Notes under the pieces: generated by a model | The model's input: only the letters and a program-made list of their open reading frames with translations | Database searches by the model: none | What the model was told of the DNA's origin: nothing | Made by a program: the position numbers and the translations under genes | Part shown: in pieces, positions 1-7,916 of the stretch | Layout of the letters: every line of letters starts with the position of its first letter | Numbering within the stretch: the stretch's first letter is position 1 | Assembly (NCBI RefSeq): GCF_900078665.2 | Contig: NZ_LT546207.1 | Location: 3,655,171 to 3,719,170 of the forward strand | Length of the DNA stretch: 64,000 nucleotides | Direction of reading: 5' to 3' | Source of the DNA: Mycolicibacterium houstonense | Lineage (GTDB): Bacteria > Actinomycetota > Actinomycetes > Mycobacteriales > Mycobacteriaceae

Positions 1-97
1 GTTCTTCGCCGACGAACACACCGCCGTCTCGGCCGGGTACCGGCCCTGCGCCGTCTGCCTACCCGACGCCTACCGGCGGTGGAAGGCCGGCCACTAG
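1..97 (+). CDS. Ada-type metal-binding domain protein, C-terminal end (partial)
   Basis: The window opens inside this gene. The visible 31 residues contain GYRPCAVCLP, which matches the second half of the zinc-binding Ada N-terminal domain, where the last two zinc-ligand cysteines sit as Cys-x-x-Cys after a GYRPC motif. In Ada that domain repairs methylphosphotriesters. Mycobacteria also carry short proteins made only of this fold, and the stop soon after the motif suggests such a stand-alone protein. Its TAG stop shares the tetranucleotide CTAG with the stop of the convergent mmpL gene. The DNA-repair role is inferred from the domain only. Confidence 0.7.
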   Translation, partial: FFADEHTAVSAGYRPCAVCLPDAYRRWKAGH

Positions 98-2988
98 CTG
101 GTGGGCACCGGGATGGCCGCCGTGTCCTCGTCATCCGCGCGGGGTGGACGCCGCGTCGCCGGCTTCCGGAAGTGGTTGTCCCCGCGCGGATACACCACCT
201 GCGGCCACCAGAACCACCGCCCCAGCAGGGTGGCGATCGAAGGCATCAGCAGCGAGCGGACGATCAGCGTGTCCAGCAGCAGGCCGATCGCGATCGTCGA
301 TCCCATCTGGGCCAGCACCACGAGATCACTGCCGAGCATGGCGGCCATCGTGGCCGCGAACACCATGCCCGCCGACGTCACCACGCCACCGGTGCCGCCC
401 ATCGAGCGGATGATGCCGGTCTTGAGACCGGCGTGGATCTCCTCCTTGAAGCGGGAGACGAGCAGCAGGTTGTAGTCCGAGCCGACCGCCAGCAGGATGA
501 TCACCGACATCAGCATGACCAGCCAGTGCACATGGATGCCGAACAGGTCCTGCCACAACAACACCGAGATACCGAACGAGGCGGCGATGGAACTGGCCGC
601 CGTGCCGACGATCACCAGCGCCGCCACCGCGCTGCGGGTCAGGATCAGCATGATCATGAAGATCAGCGTCAACGCCGACACCACCGCGATCATCAGGTCG
701 TAGCGGGCCCCGTCACTCATGTCCTTGTATGTCGCCGCCACGCCGCCGAGGTAGATCTTGGCGTCCGACAGCGAGGACATCTTCAGGCCCTCCTGGGCTG
801 CGGTGCGTTCGGCGTTCACCCTCGCGATCCCCTCCGGCGTCGCCGGATCGGTCTGGTGGGTGATGAACATCCGCGCCGATTTGCCGTCCGGAGAAAGGAA
901 CATCTTCAGGCCGCGCTCGAAGTCCGGGTTGGTGAACGCCTCCGGCGGCAGGTAGAACAGGTCGTCGTTCTTCGCCTGGTCGAAACTCTCCCCCATCGCC
1001 AGCGCGGTGTCGTTCATCGCCTGCATCTGATCGAGCAGGGCCTTCTGCGAGTTGTACGACGCCAGCGACAAGTCTCGGCTGGTTTTCATGGAGGCGATCG
1101 TCTGCGGAAGCAGCGCAGTCAATTTCGGCGCCAGGTCGGCCAGCTGATCGGTGTTGACCTGGACCGATGACGTTCTGTCGGTCAGCTCGTCGATACCGTC
1201 GAGGGCGTCGAAGACCGAGCGCGCGGCGGAACACATCGGGATGTCGAAGCAGTGCGGTTCCCAGTAGAAGTAATTGCGCATCGGGCGGAACTGGTCATCG
1301 AAGTTCGCGATGTTGTCTCGCATCTTCTTGGTGACCTCGAGCAACTCCTGCGATTTTGCCGCCGAGTCCTGGGTGAGCCTGGTCTGCTCGAGCGACAGCC
1401 GGTACTGCTCCTCCAGGATGCCGATCGAGACATTCGTCGCCTCAACCATTTTGAGCTGGTTCTCCAGCTGATCGCGCTGGAACGGCAGGTTCAGGTTGCT
1501 GGTCTGCCCCTGAATCGCGGTCTGGAACGGAATCGAGCTGTGCTGGATCGGGATGCCCAGCGGGCGGGTGATGCTCTGCACCATCGCGATGCCCTCGGTG
1601 CGCAGCACATTCTTGGCGACGCGGTCCAGCACCAGCATGTCGGCCGGATTGCGCATGTCGTGGGTCGATTCGACCATGAGGATGTCCGGGTTCATCCGGG
1701 CCTGGCTGAAATGCCGGTCGGCCGCGGCGAATCCGACGTTCACCGGAGCCTCGCTCGGTAGGTACCAGCGGTCGTTGTAGGCGGCCTTGTAGCCGGGCAC
1801 GGCGACCACGCCGATCAGGACCACGAACGAGCTGGCGACCAGGATCGGCGCCGGCCAACGGACCACGGCGGTGCCGACCTTGTACCAGAATCGGCCCTTG
1901 GGTGGCCGCTTGGCTTCGTACAGCCCGACCTTGCTGCCGAGGAACAGCACCGCCGGGCCCATCGTGACCGCCGATGCGATGACCACCAGCATCCCGATCG
2001 CCACCGGCGCGCCCATGGTGCTGAAGTACGGCAACCGGGCAAAGCTCAGGCAGTATGTCGCCCCGGCGATCGTCAGACCCGAGCCGATGATGACCGGCGC
2101 CACCGACCGAAACGTGGTGTAGTACGCCGTTTCCCGGTCCTCCCCGGCACTGCGCGCCTCACGATAGCGACCGAACAGGAAGATTCCGTAGTCGGTGGCC
2201 GCCGCGATCGCCAGCATGGTGAGGATGTTCCCGGCGAAGGTGGTCAGCCCGTACACGTCGTGGGTGGCCAGGACCGAGACCAGCCCGCGTGAGGCGAGCA
2301 ATCCGACGCCGGTGAGCACCAGCTGAATCAACGTGGTGATGATCGAGCGGTAGACGATCAGCAGCATGATCGCGATCGCCACCAGCGTGAACAAGGTGAT
2401 CTTGCCGAGGCTGGCGTTGCCGATGACGTGCATGTCGTCGGTCAGTGCCGCCGGTCCGGCGACGTACGCACGCACACCGGGTGGAGCGGCGGTGTCCTCG
2501 ATGACCTCGCGCACCCTCTGCACGCCCTCGTTGGCCAGCGTCTGCCCCTGCTGCCCAGCCAGATTCAGCATCACATAAGAGGCCTTGCCGTCGGCGCTCT
2601 GCGCTCCGGCCGCCGTCAGGGTGTCACCCCAGAAGTCCTGGATGTGCTGGATATGCCCGGGGTCCTGCCGCAGCTTGCGGATGATCTCGTCGTAATACCG
2701 GTGGGCATCGGGACCGAGCGCCCGGTCCCCCTCCACCACGATCATCACCGTGCTGTTGGAATCGAACTCCTGAAAGTTCGCGCCCATCCGCTTCATGGCG
2801 ATCATCGAGGGCGCATCCTCGGGCGCCATCGGTGCCGAGTGCTCCTCGCCGACGATCTCGAGTTGCGGCGCGATCACGTTGACGACGACGGCGAAGGCGA
2901 GCCAGAACAGGATCACCGGCACCGCCAGGATGCGCAGGCTGTGAGCGATGAACGGTCGCTTGGGTTGTGCGTGAGCGGAGTTGGTCAT
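94..2988 (-). CDS. MmpL-family RND transporter
   Basis: This encodes a 964-residue inner-membrane RND transporter that exports lipids, glycolipids or siderophores using the proton gradient. The usual architecture is visible: an N-terminal membrane helix (about residues 18-40), a large extracytoplasmic domain, a first helix bundle with the proton-relay motif TDYG (Asp266-Tyr267), a second large loop rich in Gln/Leu heptads, and a second bundle with the paired motif GSDYN near residue 845. The chosen ATG overlaps the TGA of mmpS as ATGA, so the pair is translationally coupled; an in-frame extension 29 codons upstream lies inside mmpS. The paired MmpS and the sequence style place it in the MmpL4/MmpL5-like group. 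The substrate cannot be read from the sequence. Confidence 0.93.
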   Translation of the reverse strand: MTNSAHAQPKRPFIAHSLRILAVPVILFWLAFAVVVNVIAPQLEIVGEEHSAPMAPEDAPSMIAMKRMGANFQEFDSNSTVMIVVEGDRALGPDAHRYYDEIIRKLRQDPGHIQHIQDFWGDTLTAAGAQSADGKASYVMLNLAGQQGQTLANEGVQRVREVIEDTAAPPGVRAYVAGPAALTDDMHVIGNASLGKITLFTLVAIAIMLLIVYRSIITTLIQLVLTGVGLLASRGLVSVLATHDVYGLTTFAGNILTMLAIAAATDYGIFLFGRYREARSAGEDRETAYYTTFRSVAPVIIGSGLTIAGATYCLSFARLPYFSTMGAPVAIGMLVVIASAVTMGPAVLFLGSKVGLYEAKRPPKGRFWYKVGTAVVRWPAPILVASSFVVLIGVVAVPGYKAAYNDRWYLPSEAPVNVGFAAADRHFSQARMNPDILMVESTHDMRNPADMLVLDRVAKNVLRTEGIAMVQSITRPLGIPIQHSSIPFQTAIQGQTSNLNLPFQRDQLENQLKMVEATNVSIGILEEQYRLSLEQTRLTQDSAAKSQELLEVTKKMRDNIANFDDQFRPMRNYFYWEPHCFDIPMCSAARSVFDALDGIDELTDRTSSVQVNTDQLADLAPKLTALLPQTIASMKTSRDLSLASYNSQKALLDQMQAMNDTALAMGESFDQAKNDDLFYLPPEAFTNPDFERGLKMFLSPDGKSARMFITHQTDPATPEGIARVNAERTAAQEGLKMSSLSDAKIYLGGVAATYKDMSDGARYDLMIAVVSALTLIFMIMLILTRSAVAALVIVGTAASSIAASFGISVLLWQDLFGIHVHWLVMLMSVIILLAVGSDYNLLLVSRFKEEIHAGLKTGIIRSMGGTGGVVTSAGMVFAATMAAMLGSDLVVLAQMGSTIAIGLLLDTLIVRSLLMPSIATLLGRWFWWPQVVYPRGDNHFRKPATRRPPRADDEDTAAIPVPTS

Positions 2989-3425
2989 GCGGACTTCACC
3001 AGGCAGTAGGTCTGGGCGTTGACGCCGTTGGCTGATTTCTCCTCGCGGACAACACCGTTCACAGTGACGCGGCATCCGATCTCGCCACCGTCGGCGCGGG
3101 CCATGAGGTTGGCGCTGACGGTCGGCAGGGTGGTGGACAACGTGATCGACCAGGGCAAGGGGGCGGTCACCTGATGCACCTTGGCATCCGGATCGAAATA
3201 ACTGATCTGCGCCGTGGTCCCCGGCGCCCCGTATACGTCGTAGACGAGGACCTTCGGGTTGAACTGGACGATCTCGATGCCGGCACCCGCATTCGCGTTC
3301 AGATCCTCTGAGCCGAAGATCCGGTGCAGACGGGAGACCACCAGGCCCGATATCGCCAACACGACCACCAGAACCAGCGGTATCCAGGCATGTTTCACCA
3401 CACGAGCTCCCCGACCAGGACTCAC
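2985..3425 (-). CDS. MmpS-family accessory membrane protein
   Basis: MmpS proteins are small single-pass periplasmic partners of MmpL transporters. This one has a short basic N-terminus, one membrane helix (WIPLVLVVVLAISGLVV) and a beta-rich domain with two conserved cysteines (GCRVTVNG and TYCLVKSA, the hallmark C-terminus). The GTG start at 3425 has a good ribosome site (GGGAGG, 5 nt spacing). A GTG at 3398, which gives the usual N-terminus directly before the helix, is also possible, and the frame stays open to 3464. The gene precedes mmpL with a 4-nt overlap, so both come from one transcript starting upstream near 3.45-3.6 kb. Confidence 0.9.
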   Translation of the reverse strand: MSPGRGARVVKHAWIPLVLVVVLAISGLVVSRLHRIFGSEDLNANAGAGIEIVQFNPKVLVYDVYGAPGTTAQISYFDPDAKVHQVTAPLPWSITLSTTLPTVSANLMARADGGEIGCRVTVNGVVREEKSANGVNAQTYCLVKSA

Positions 3426-3716
3426 CCGTACCTCCCGACGCCTATCCGAACGGCCCGGCAGCACGCACGCCGGGCGAATTAGTTCGAATAACTATGTACA
3501 GCGGGAGAGAACTTTACACCGGTCCGCAACCAATTGCAGCGAAGGGTCATTCCTGTGAATCTCCTGGAAAGAAGCTAGGAATGACGCCTCCCCGCTCGCG
3601 CCTGACGCCCCCCAAGTAACAGGCCCGCCGAACATCTGGGCCACCCCACCGGAGCGTGGCTATCTAGATGAACTAGACTTATGCATAGTTTTTCTATGCA
3701 TATTCGGAGGTGTCTC
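3426..3716. promoter_or_regulatory. Divergent promoter region, mmpS-mmpL / sigma factor
   Basis: About 290 bp without a convincing gene. It must hold the leftward promoter for mmpS-mmpL and the rightward promoter for the ECF sigma gene. The stretch near 3480-3560 is less GC-rich than its surroundings. I see no clear operator apart from the perfect inverted repeat at 3681-3701. Confidence 0.5.
3681..3701 (+). repeat. Perfect 8-bp inverted repeat in the sigma-factor leader
   Basis: ATGCATAG, five T residues, then CTATGCAT form a perfect hairpin or operator ending 5 nt before the GGAGG ribosome site of the sigma gene. Its position suggests control of the sigma gene, either as a DNA-binding site or as an mRNA hairpin next to the ribosome site. 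The first ATG of the frame lies inside the left arm, which is a reason to prefer the downstream start at 3717. Confidence 0.6.
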
Positions 3717-4349
3717 ATGCGATCTGACCGCGATACGGATTCGCTTACCGCCGCCCACAATGCGACTCTTTTCGTCAACACCGTGCTGCCCTGTATCGAC
3801 CAGATCGCACGGCGCGCACAGCGGTTGACCGCCAACAGATACGACGCCGAAGACCTGCTGCAGGAAACACTGCTCAAGGCCTACAGCGGTTTTCATACAT
3901 TCCAGCCGGGCTCGAACGCCCGCGCGTGGCTCTTCCGGATCATGTACAACAACTGGGTCAACACTTACCGCGTTCGTCAGCGCGGGGTGGGCGAGCAACT
4001 CTGCGAAGACTTTACGGACTGGCAGTTGTCCGCTGCGGCCGGGCACATGTCGTGCGGCCTGCGGTCGGCGGAGGTCGAGGCATTGGAGACGATGCGCGAC
4101 GACGAGATAGCCGATGCCCTCGGCGCCATCCCGGCAGTCAACCGCGTCACGGTTTACCTGGCCGATGTGGAAGGCTATGCCTACCGTGAAATCGCTTCCC
4201 TCATGGGCACTCCCATCGGGACCGTGATGTCGCGGCTGGCCCGCGGCCGATGCCGGCTACGCGAGCTGCTCAGCGACGTGGCAAGGGACCGGGGTGTCGG
4301 CCGTCTCCCAGCAGACGGTCCAGGTCCCCGGCGGCGATCGATCCCGTAG
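3717..4349 (+). CDS. ECF RNA polymerase sigma factor, SigH-like
   Basis: A 210-residue sigma-70 family factor of the SigH/SigR type. Region 2 contains DAEDLLQETLLKAYSGF and ARAWLFRIMYNNWVNTYR (promoter melting and -10 recognition). The linker has the DWQL...GLRSAEVEALE signature known from SigH. Region 4 contains YREIASLMGTPIGTVMSRL, the helix-turn-helix for the -35 element. The ATG at 3717 is chosen for the GGAGG 7 nt upstream; the frame extends 12 codons to 3681. SigH proteins are normally followed by a zinc anti-sigma gene, and none is present: the gene instead overlaps the 3' end of the convergent aspartase gene by 80 bp. A related paralog lies at 11870-12511. Confidence 0.9.
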   Translation: MRSDRDTDSLTAAHNATLFVNTVLPCIDQIARRAQRLTANRYDAEDLLQETLLKAYSGFHTFQPGSNARAWLFRIMYNNWVNTYRVRQRGVGEQLCEDFTDWQLSAAAGHMSCGLRSAEVEALETMRDDEIADALGAIPAVNRVTVYLADVEGYAYREIASLMGTPIGTVMSRLARGRCRLRELLSDVARDRGVGRLPADGPGPRRRSIP

Positions 4350-5676
4350 CCAACGCCAGGTCTCGTACCTCGCCCCTGCCTTCGAGCACCGCCGCGGCGA
4401 CCTGACTGGCTCGCGCGTAGCCGAGCACCGGAATCAGTGCCGTGACCACGCTGGCGCTCCGCGCCGAAATATCCTGCAGATGTTCATGGTTGACCTCGAT
4501 TCCCTCGACACAGTGCGTACGCAACGTGTCGAAGGCCCGCCGCATCCACCCGATCGACTGCAACAGGCCGTGGCAGATGATGGGCTCGAACGCGTTGAGC
4601 TGGAGTTGCCCTGCCTCAGCCGCCATGGTCACGGTGACGTCGTTGCCGATCACCGCGAATGCGACCTGGTTCACCAACTCCGGGATCACCGGATTGACCT
4701 TGCCGGGCATGATGCTGGATCCGGCTTGGCGCGCCGGTAGCCGCAGCTCGCCCAATCCGGCCTGAGGTCCCGACGACAGCAACCGCAGATCGTTGCAGAT
4801 CTTCGATACCTTCACCGCGGTGCGCTTGAGCACTGCCGACAGATGCAGGAACGAGCCGGTATCCGAGGTCGCCTCGACGAGATCGGAGGCCGTTGTCACC
4901 GGTACCCCGGTGATCTCGCGGAGATGACGCGCCGCGGCGGCGGCATAGCCGGCCACACTCGTGATCCCGGTGCCGATAGCCGTTGCACCCAAGTTGATTT
5001 CACACAACAGGCGTTGCGCCTCGGCGATGCGGTCGATTTCTTCGTGCACTGTCGAACGCCAGGCCCCGAACTCCTGACCAACCGTCATCGGCACGGCATC
5101 CTGCAGCTGGGTGCGCCCGATCTTGGGCACGCGGGCGAATTCGTCGGCCTTCGCGCCGAAGGCGCCACCGAGGGCCTCGACACTCCCCGCCAGCTCAGTG
5201 AGGGCCGCGATGAGCGCCAGCTTGACCGCCGTCGGATAGACGTCGTTGGTCGACTGCCCCCGGTTCACATGATCATTGGGATGCAGCTTGTCATAGCTGC
5301 CCCGTGGGTGACCGAGCAACTCGAGCGCCCGGTTGGCGATGACCTCGTTGGCGTTCATGTTCGTCGACGTGCCCGCACCGCCCTGGACCACGTCGACCAC
5401 GAACTCGCCGTCCAGTGCGCCGTCGATCACCTCCTGACAAGCTCGGTCGATCACCGCGGCGCGGTCCGCGTCGAGCACACCGAGCTCGCGGTTGGCCCGC
5501 GCCGCCGCCTGCTTGACCGCGCCCAATGCCGCGATGAGCGGCCGATGACTGGCCAGGGTGATGCCACTGACCTGGAAGTTCTCCAGCGCCCGTGCGGTAT
5601 GCACGCCCCAGTAGACATTGGCCGGAACATCCCGGGCGCCAATCAGATCGCGTTCGACGCGCACCGGTGGCGTCAT
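4270..5676 (-). CDS. aspA: Aspartate ammonia-lyase (fumarase/aspartase superfamily)
   Basis: A 468-residue enzyme predicted to convert L-aspartate to fumarate and ammonia. The superfamily signature GSSIMPGKVNP is at residues 319-329 and supplies the catalytic serine loop. TSTNMNANEV (103-112) and HPNDHVNRGQSTND (132-145) are the other two active-site regions, and ND(V/H)VN with QGGAGTSTNMN fits aspartase and fumarase C. It is the last gene of a minus-strand operon, and its ATG overlaps the TGA of the upstream amidohydrolase gene (ATGA). That context favours aspartase: aspartate released upstream would enter the TCA cycle here. Fumarase activity cannot be excluded. Confidence 0.85.
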   Translation of the reverse strand: MTPPVRVERDLIGARDVPANVYWGVHTARALENFQVSGITLASHRPLIAALGAVKQAAARANRELGVLDADRAAVIDRACQEVIDGALDGEFVVDVVQGGAGTSTNMNANEVIANRALELLGHPRGSYDKLHPNDHVNRGQSTNDVYPTAVKLALIAALTELAGSVEALGGAFGAKADEFARVPKIGRTQLQDAVPMTVGQEFGAWRSTVHEEIDRIAEAQRLLCEINLGATAIGTGITSVAGYAAAAARHLREITGVPVTTASDLVEATSDTGSFLHLSAVLKRTAVKVSKICNDLRLLSSGPQAGLGELRLPARQAGSSIMPGKVNPVIPELVNQVAFAVIGNDVTVTMAAEAGQLQLNAFEPIICHGLLQSIGWMRRAFDTLRTHCVEGIEVNHEHLQDISARSASVVTALIPVLGYARASQVAAAVLEGRGEVRDLALATGSIAAGDLDRLLGDGRHPGPLPRR

Positions 5677-6812
5677 CGCGGCACGCGATCGGCGAAGACG
5701 TCGAGCACGGTCCACGCCAAGGCGACGGCGCCGTCGTGGATCGCGCGCTCTGCCTTGTCCCCCACGCAGTGGTCGGCGAACTCACGTTGGTGATTGAGAG
5801 CGGGCAGCGAACCGATCCCGATGTAGGGATGGATCGCGGGCACCACCTGGGAGACGTTTCCCATATCGGTCGATGCCCGGTTCATCCGGCCGGCACCGTC
5901 CTCGACGAACGTGCGTCCCAGAGCCTCGGCGTTACGCCGGTAGGCCGCCAAAGCTCGCTCGTCGGTGCGGAACTCCGCGTACGGCCGGCTCTCCGGCCGC
6001 ACCGCCAGCTCACAATCGCTCGCCAGCGCACCCGCCTCGAAGCACCGCATCACCCTCGGTTCCAGCTCGGCGAGTTCGGCCAGCGTTTCGGCACGCACAT
6101 ACCACCTGCCACGGGTGCGCTCAGGTATGGCGTTGGGGGCCTCCCCGCCATCGGTCACCACGCCGTGCACCCGGACCGTCGGCGGCAGCTGCTGACGGAG
6201 CAGACCGAGCGCCACTTGCGCGATCGTGAAGGCGTCGGCGGCATTTCGACCGTGCTCTGGGTAGGCCGCGGCGTGAGCCGCCTTGCCGGTGAAGCTGATC
6301 TCCGAATGCGAGACCGCGAATGGTCGCGCCTCGGCGACGTCGACCGGGGCGGGGTGAGCCATCAACGCCAGATCGAGGCCGTGAAACGCGCCGCGCTCCA
6401 GCATTTCGATCTTTCCCCCGCCGCCCTCCTCGGCCGGCGTTCCGAAGACCTCGACCGTGAGGCCGGCGTCGTCGGCGACGCCGGCCAGCGCCAGGGCGGC
6501 GCCCACCGACATGGCGGCGATCAGATTGTGTCCGCAGGCATGGCCGAGCCCAGGTAGCGCGTCGTACTCGGCACACAAACCGATCCGGACCGGACCGCTC
6601 CCGCTCCGCGCGTGGAACGCGGTGTCCAACCCCAAATAGGGTGTGACGAACTCGAACTCACCGTCGGCGAGGCGTCCGCTCACCCACCGGACCGCCTGAT
6701 GTTCGGACCAGGCGAGCTCGGGATTGGCATGCAGTTTCTCCGACAGCGCGATCAGCGAGGGAAAGACCTCTTCCACAGCGCTTCTTACGCGGTCTTTGAG
6801 ATCATTCGTCAC
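5673..6812 (-). CDS. M20D-family metallo-amidohydrolase (N-acyl amino acid hydrolase type)
   Basis: A 379-residue zinc- or manganese-dependent hydrolase of the AbgB/IAA-amidohydrolase branch of M20. The metal site is visible as GLCAEYDALPGLGHACGHN (Cys and two His), followed by the catalytic glutamate in TPAEEGGGGK and later HPAP and MNRASTDMGN. The lid domain lies between residues of about 170 and 290. Family members cleave the amide bond of N-acyl or N-aryl amino acids. The GTG start at 6812 lies 11 nt inside the upstream gene, and the stop overlaps aspA. In this operon its likely job is to release aspartate or a similar amino acid from an N-acyl intermediate. Confidence 0.85.
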   Translation of the reverse strand: MTNDLKDRVRSAVEEVFPSLIALSEKLHANPELAWSEHQAVRWVSGRLADGEFEFVTPYLGLDTAFHARSGSGPVRIGLCAEYDALPGLGHACGHNLIAAMSVGAALALAGVADDAGLTVEVFGTPAEEGGGGKIEMLERGAFHGLDLALMAHPAPVDVAEARPFAVSHSEISFTGKAAHAAAYPEHGRNAADAFTIAQVALGLLRQQLPPTVRVHGVVTDGGEAPNAIPERTRGRWYVRAETLAELAELEPRVMRCFEAGALASDCELAVRPESRPYAEFRTDERALAAYRRNAEALGRTFVEDGAGRMNRASTDMGNVSQVVPAIHPYIGIGSLPALNHQREFADHCVGDKAERAIHDGAVALAWTVLDVFADRVPR

Positions 6813-7476
6813 CCGGAACTCCGTAGGACGGCGCCAAGTCCGGACGGCGCGCCCGTAGCGTGTAGTCGGCGGCCTGCGGCTGCCACACCCGCCAGGTGTG
6901 CTCGAGGCGGGTGATCGGGTCGTCATCCCAATCCACCCGAAGGTCGGTAAGCGGCCATTCGGCGTCCGAGACCACGAGCAGCCCGCAGGAATGTACGGGG
7001 CCCTCCTCGCCACCGGCCTCCTCACCGGCTCGCAGCCCGGCCAGCAGTCGCTCGGCGAGTTCCGCCTCGGGGTCGGCTTCGAACGCCTCGACCATTGCCT
7101 GCGGCACCTTCTCGGATGACAGGAGGTTGCCCGCGGCCACCGCATCGGCACCGGTGGCGACGGTGTGGGTGCCCAAGGTACGGGCACCCGAGTGAAATGC
7201 CCCGGCGCCTTTCGCGCCGACGACGGTGAGTTGCCGGTATTCCGCGTAGGCAGCCGCCGCAACCACCAGGTCCATCGCGCGCTGAGCATCGTCCCCGTGC
7301 GCGAGCCGGTCCAGTAGCTTCGTGCTGAGCGTCGGATCGGTGACGTTCTGGGTGCACGCGACGCCGACACCGGACCGGGCCGATATGCAGCGGGCCGCCA
7401 CCGCCGGACTCGACGACGTCACCACCGCGCCGAACATCCCGGTCCGGGCGCATCGCCCGGCCAACGAGAACGTCAC
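6802..7476 (-). CDS. DUF1028 family protein (Ntn-hydrolase-like)
   Basis: A 224-residue protein starting FSLAGRCARTGMFG and carrying GVACTQNVTDP and GAGAFHSG-type segments typical of DUF1028, a family with an N-terminal-nucleophile hydrolase-like fold. DUF1028 genes are often found beside M20 or RidA genes in nitrogen-compound catabolic clusters, as here. The GTG start overlaps the ridA stop as GTGA, and the end overlaps the amidohydrolase start by 11 nt. The specific reaction is unknown; an amide or lactam hydrolase step is a reasonable inference. Confidence 0.8.
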   Translation of the reverse strand: MTFSLAGRCARTGMFGAVVTSSSPAVAARCISARSGVGVACTQNVTDPTLSTKLLDRLAHGDDAQRAMDLVVAAAAYAEYRQLTVVGAKGAGAFHSGARTLGTHTVATGADAVAAGNLLSSEKVPQAMVEAFEADPEAELAERLLAGLRAGEEAGGEEGPVHSCGLLVVSDAEWPLTDLRVDWDDDPITRLEHTWRVWQPQAADYTLRARRPDLAPSYGVPGDE

Positions 7477-7916
7477 GGAATCACCGCCGTCACAGTCACT
7501 TCCACCACCCATTCCGGGCGGGCCAAGGAGTCGACGACCAGTCCGGTGGACGCGTAGAACACGCCCTTGAGCCGTTCCCCGAGAACGCGGTAGACGTCCT
7601 CGCGGTAACGCACATCGGTGAGATACACATGGCAGGAGACGATGTGCTCAAGGGCGGCCCCGGCCTCCGCCAACAGCATCTCGATGTTGTCCATCGTCTT
7701 GTGTGCCTGCCCGGCCGGATCACCCACGGCCACGCACTCACGGGTATCCAGGTCCTGGGCCACCTGACCGCGTAGATACACGGTGTTTCCGGCGACCACG
7801 GCCTGGCAGAGGTCGTTGGACAGATTCTGCTCGGGATAGGTGTTGGCGGTGTTGAACGGCCGAATCCGGCGATGTCCGCCGACCACAAGGGTTTCGGTGC
7901 TGGAGGTGGTGGTCAT
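7473..7916 (-). CDS. RidA family reactive imine/enamine deaminase
   Basis: A 147-residue YjgF/YER057c/UK114-family protein. RidA trimers hydrolyse reactive imines and enamines to ketones. The C-terminal motif SLARPEWVVEVTVTAV carries the conserved arginine and glutamate of the active site, and NLSNDLCQAVVAGNTVYLRGQVA is the family N-terminal strand. The ATG at 7916 overlaps the TGA of the monooxygenase gene (ATGA); an upstream ATG at 7958 would lie well inside that gene. Some family members in catabolic operons hydrolyse specific ring-opened intermediates, and the position here, directly after the oxygenase, suggests that role. Confidence 0.9.
   Translation of the reverse strand: MTTTSSTETLVVGGHRRIRPFNTANTYPEQNLSNDLCQAVVAGNTVYLRGQVAQDLDTRECVAVGDPAGQAHKTMDNIEMLLAEAGAALEHIVSCHVYLTDVRYREDVYRVLGERLKGVFYASTGLVVDSLARPEWVVEVTVTAVIP

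Noticed and set aside
4843-5793. Long plus-strand frames opposite aspA and the amidohydrolase
   Set aside because: Arg/His-rich, no motifs, and they cover well-defined minus-strand genes.
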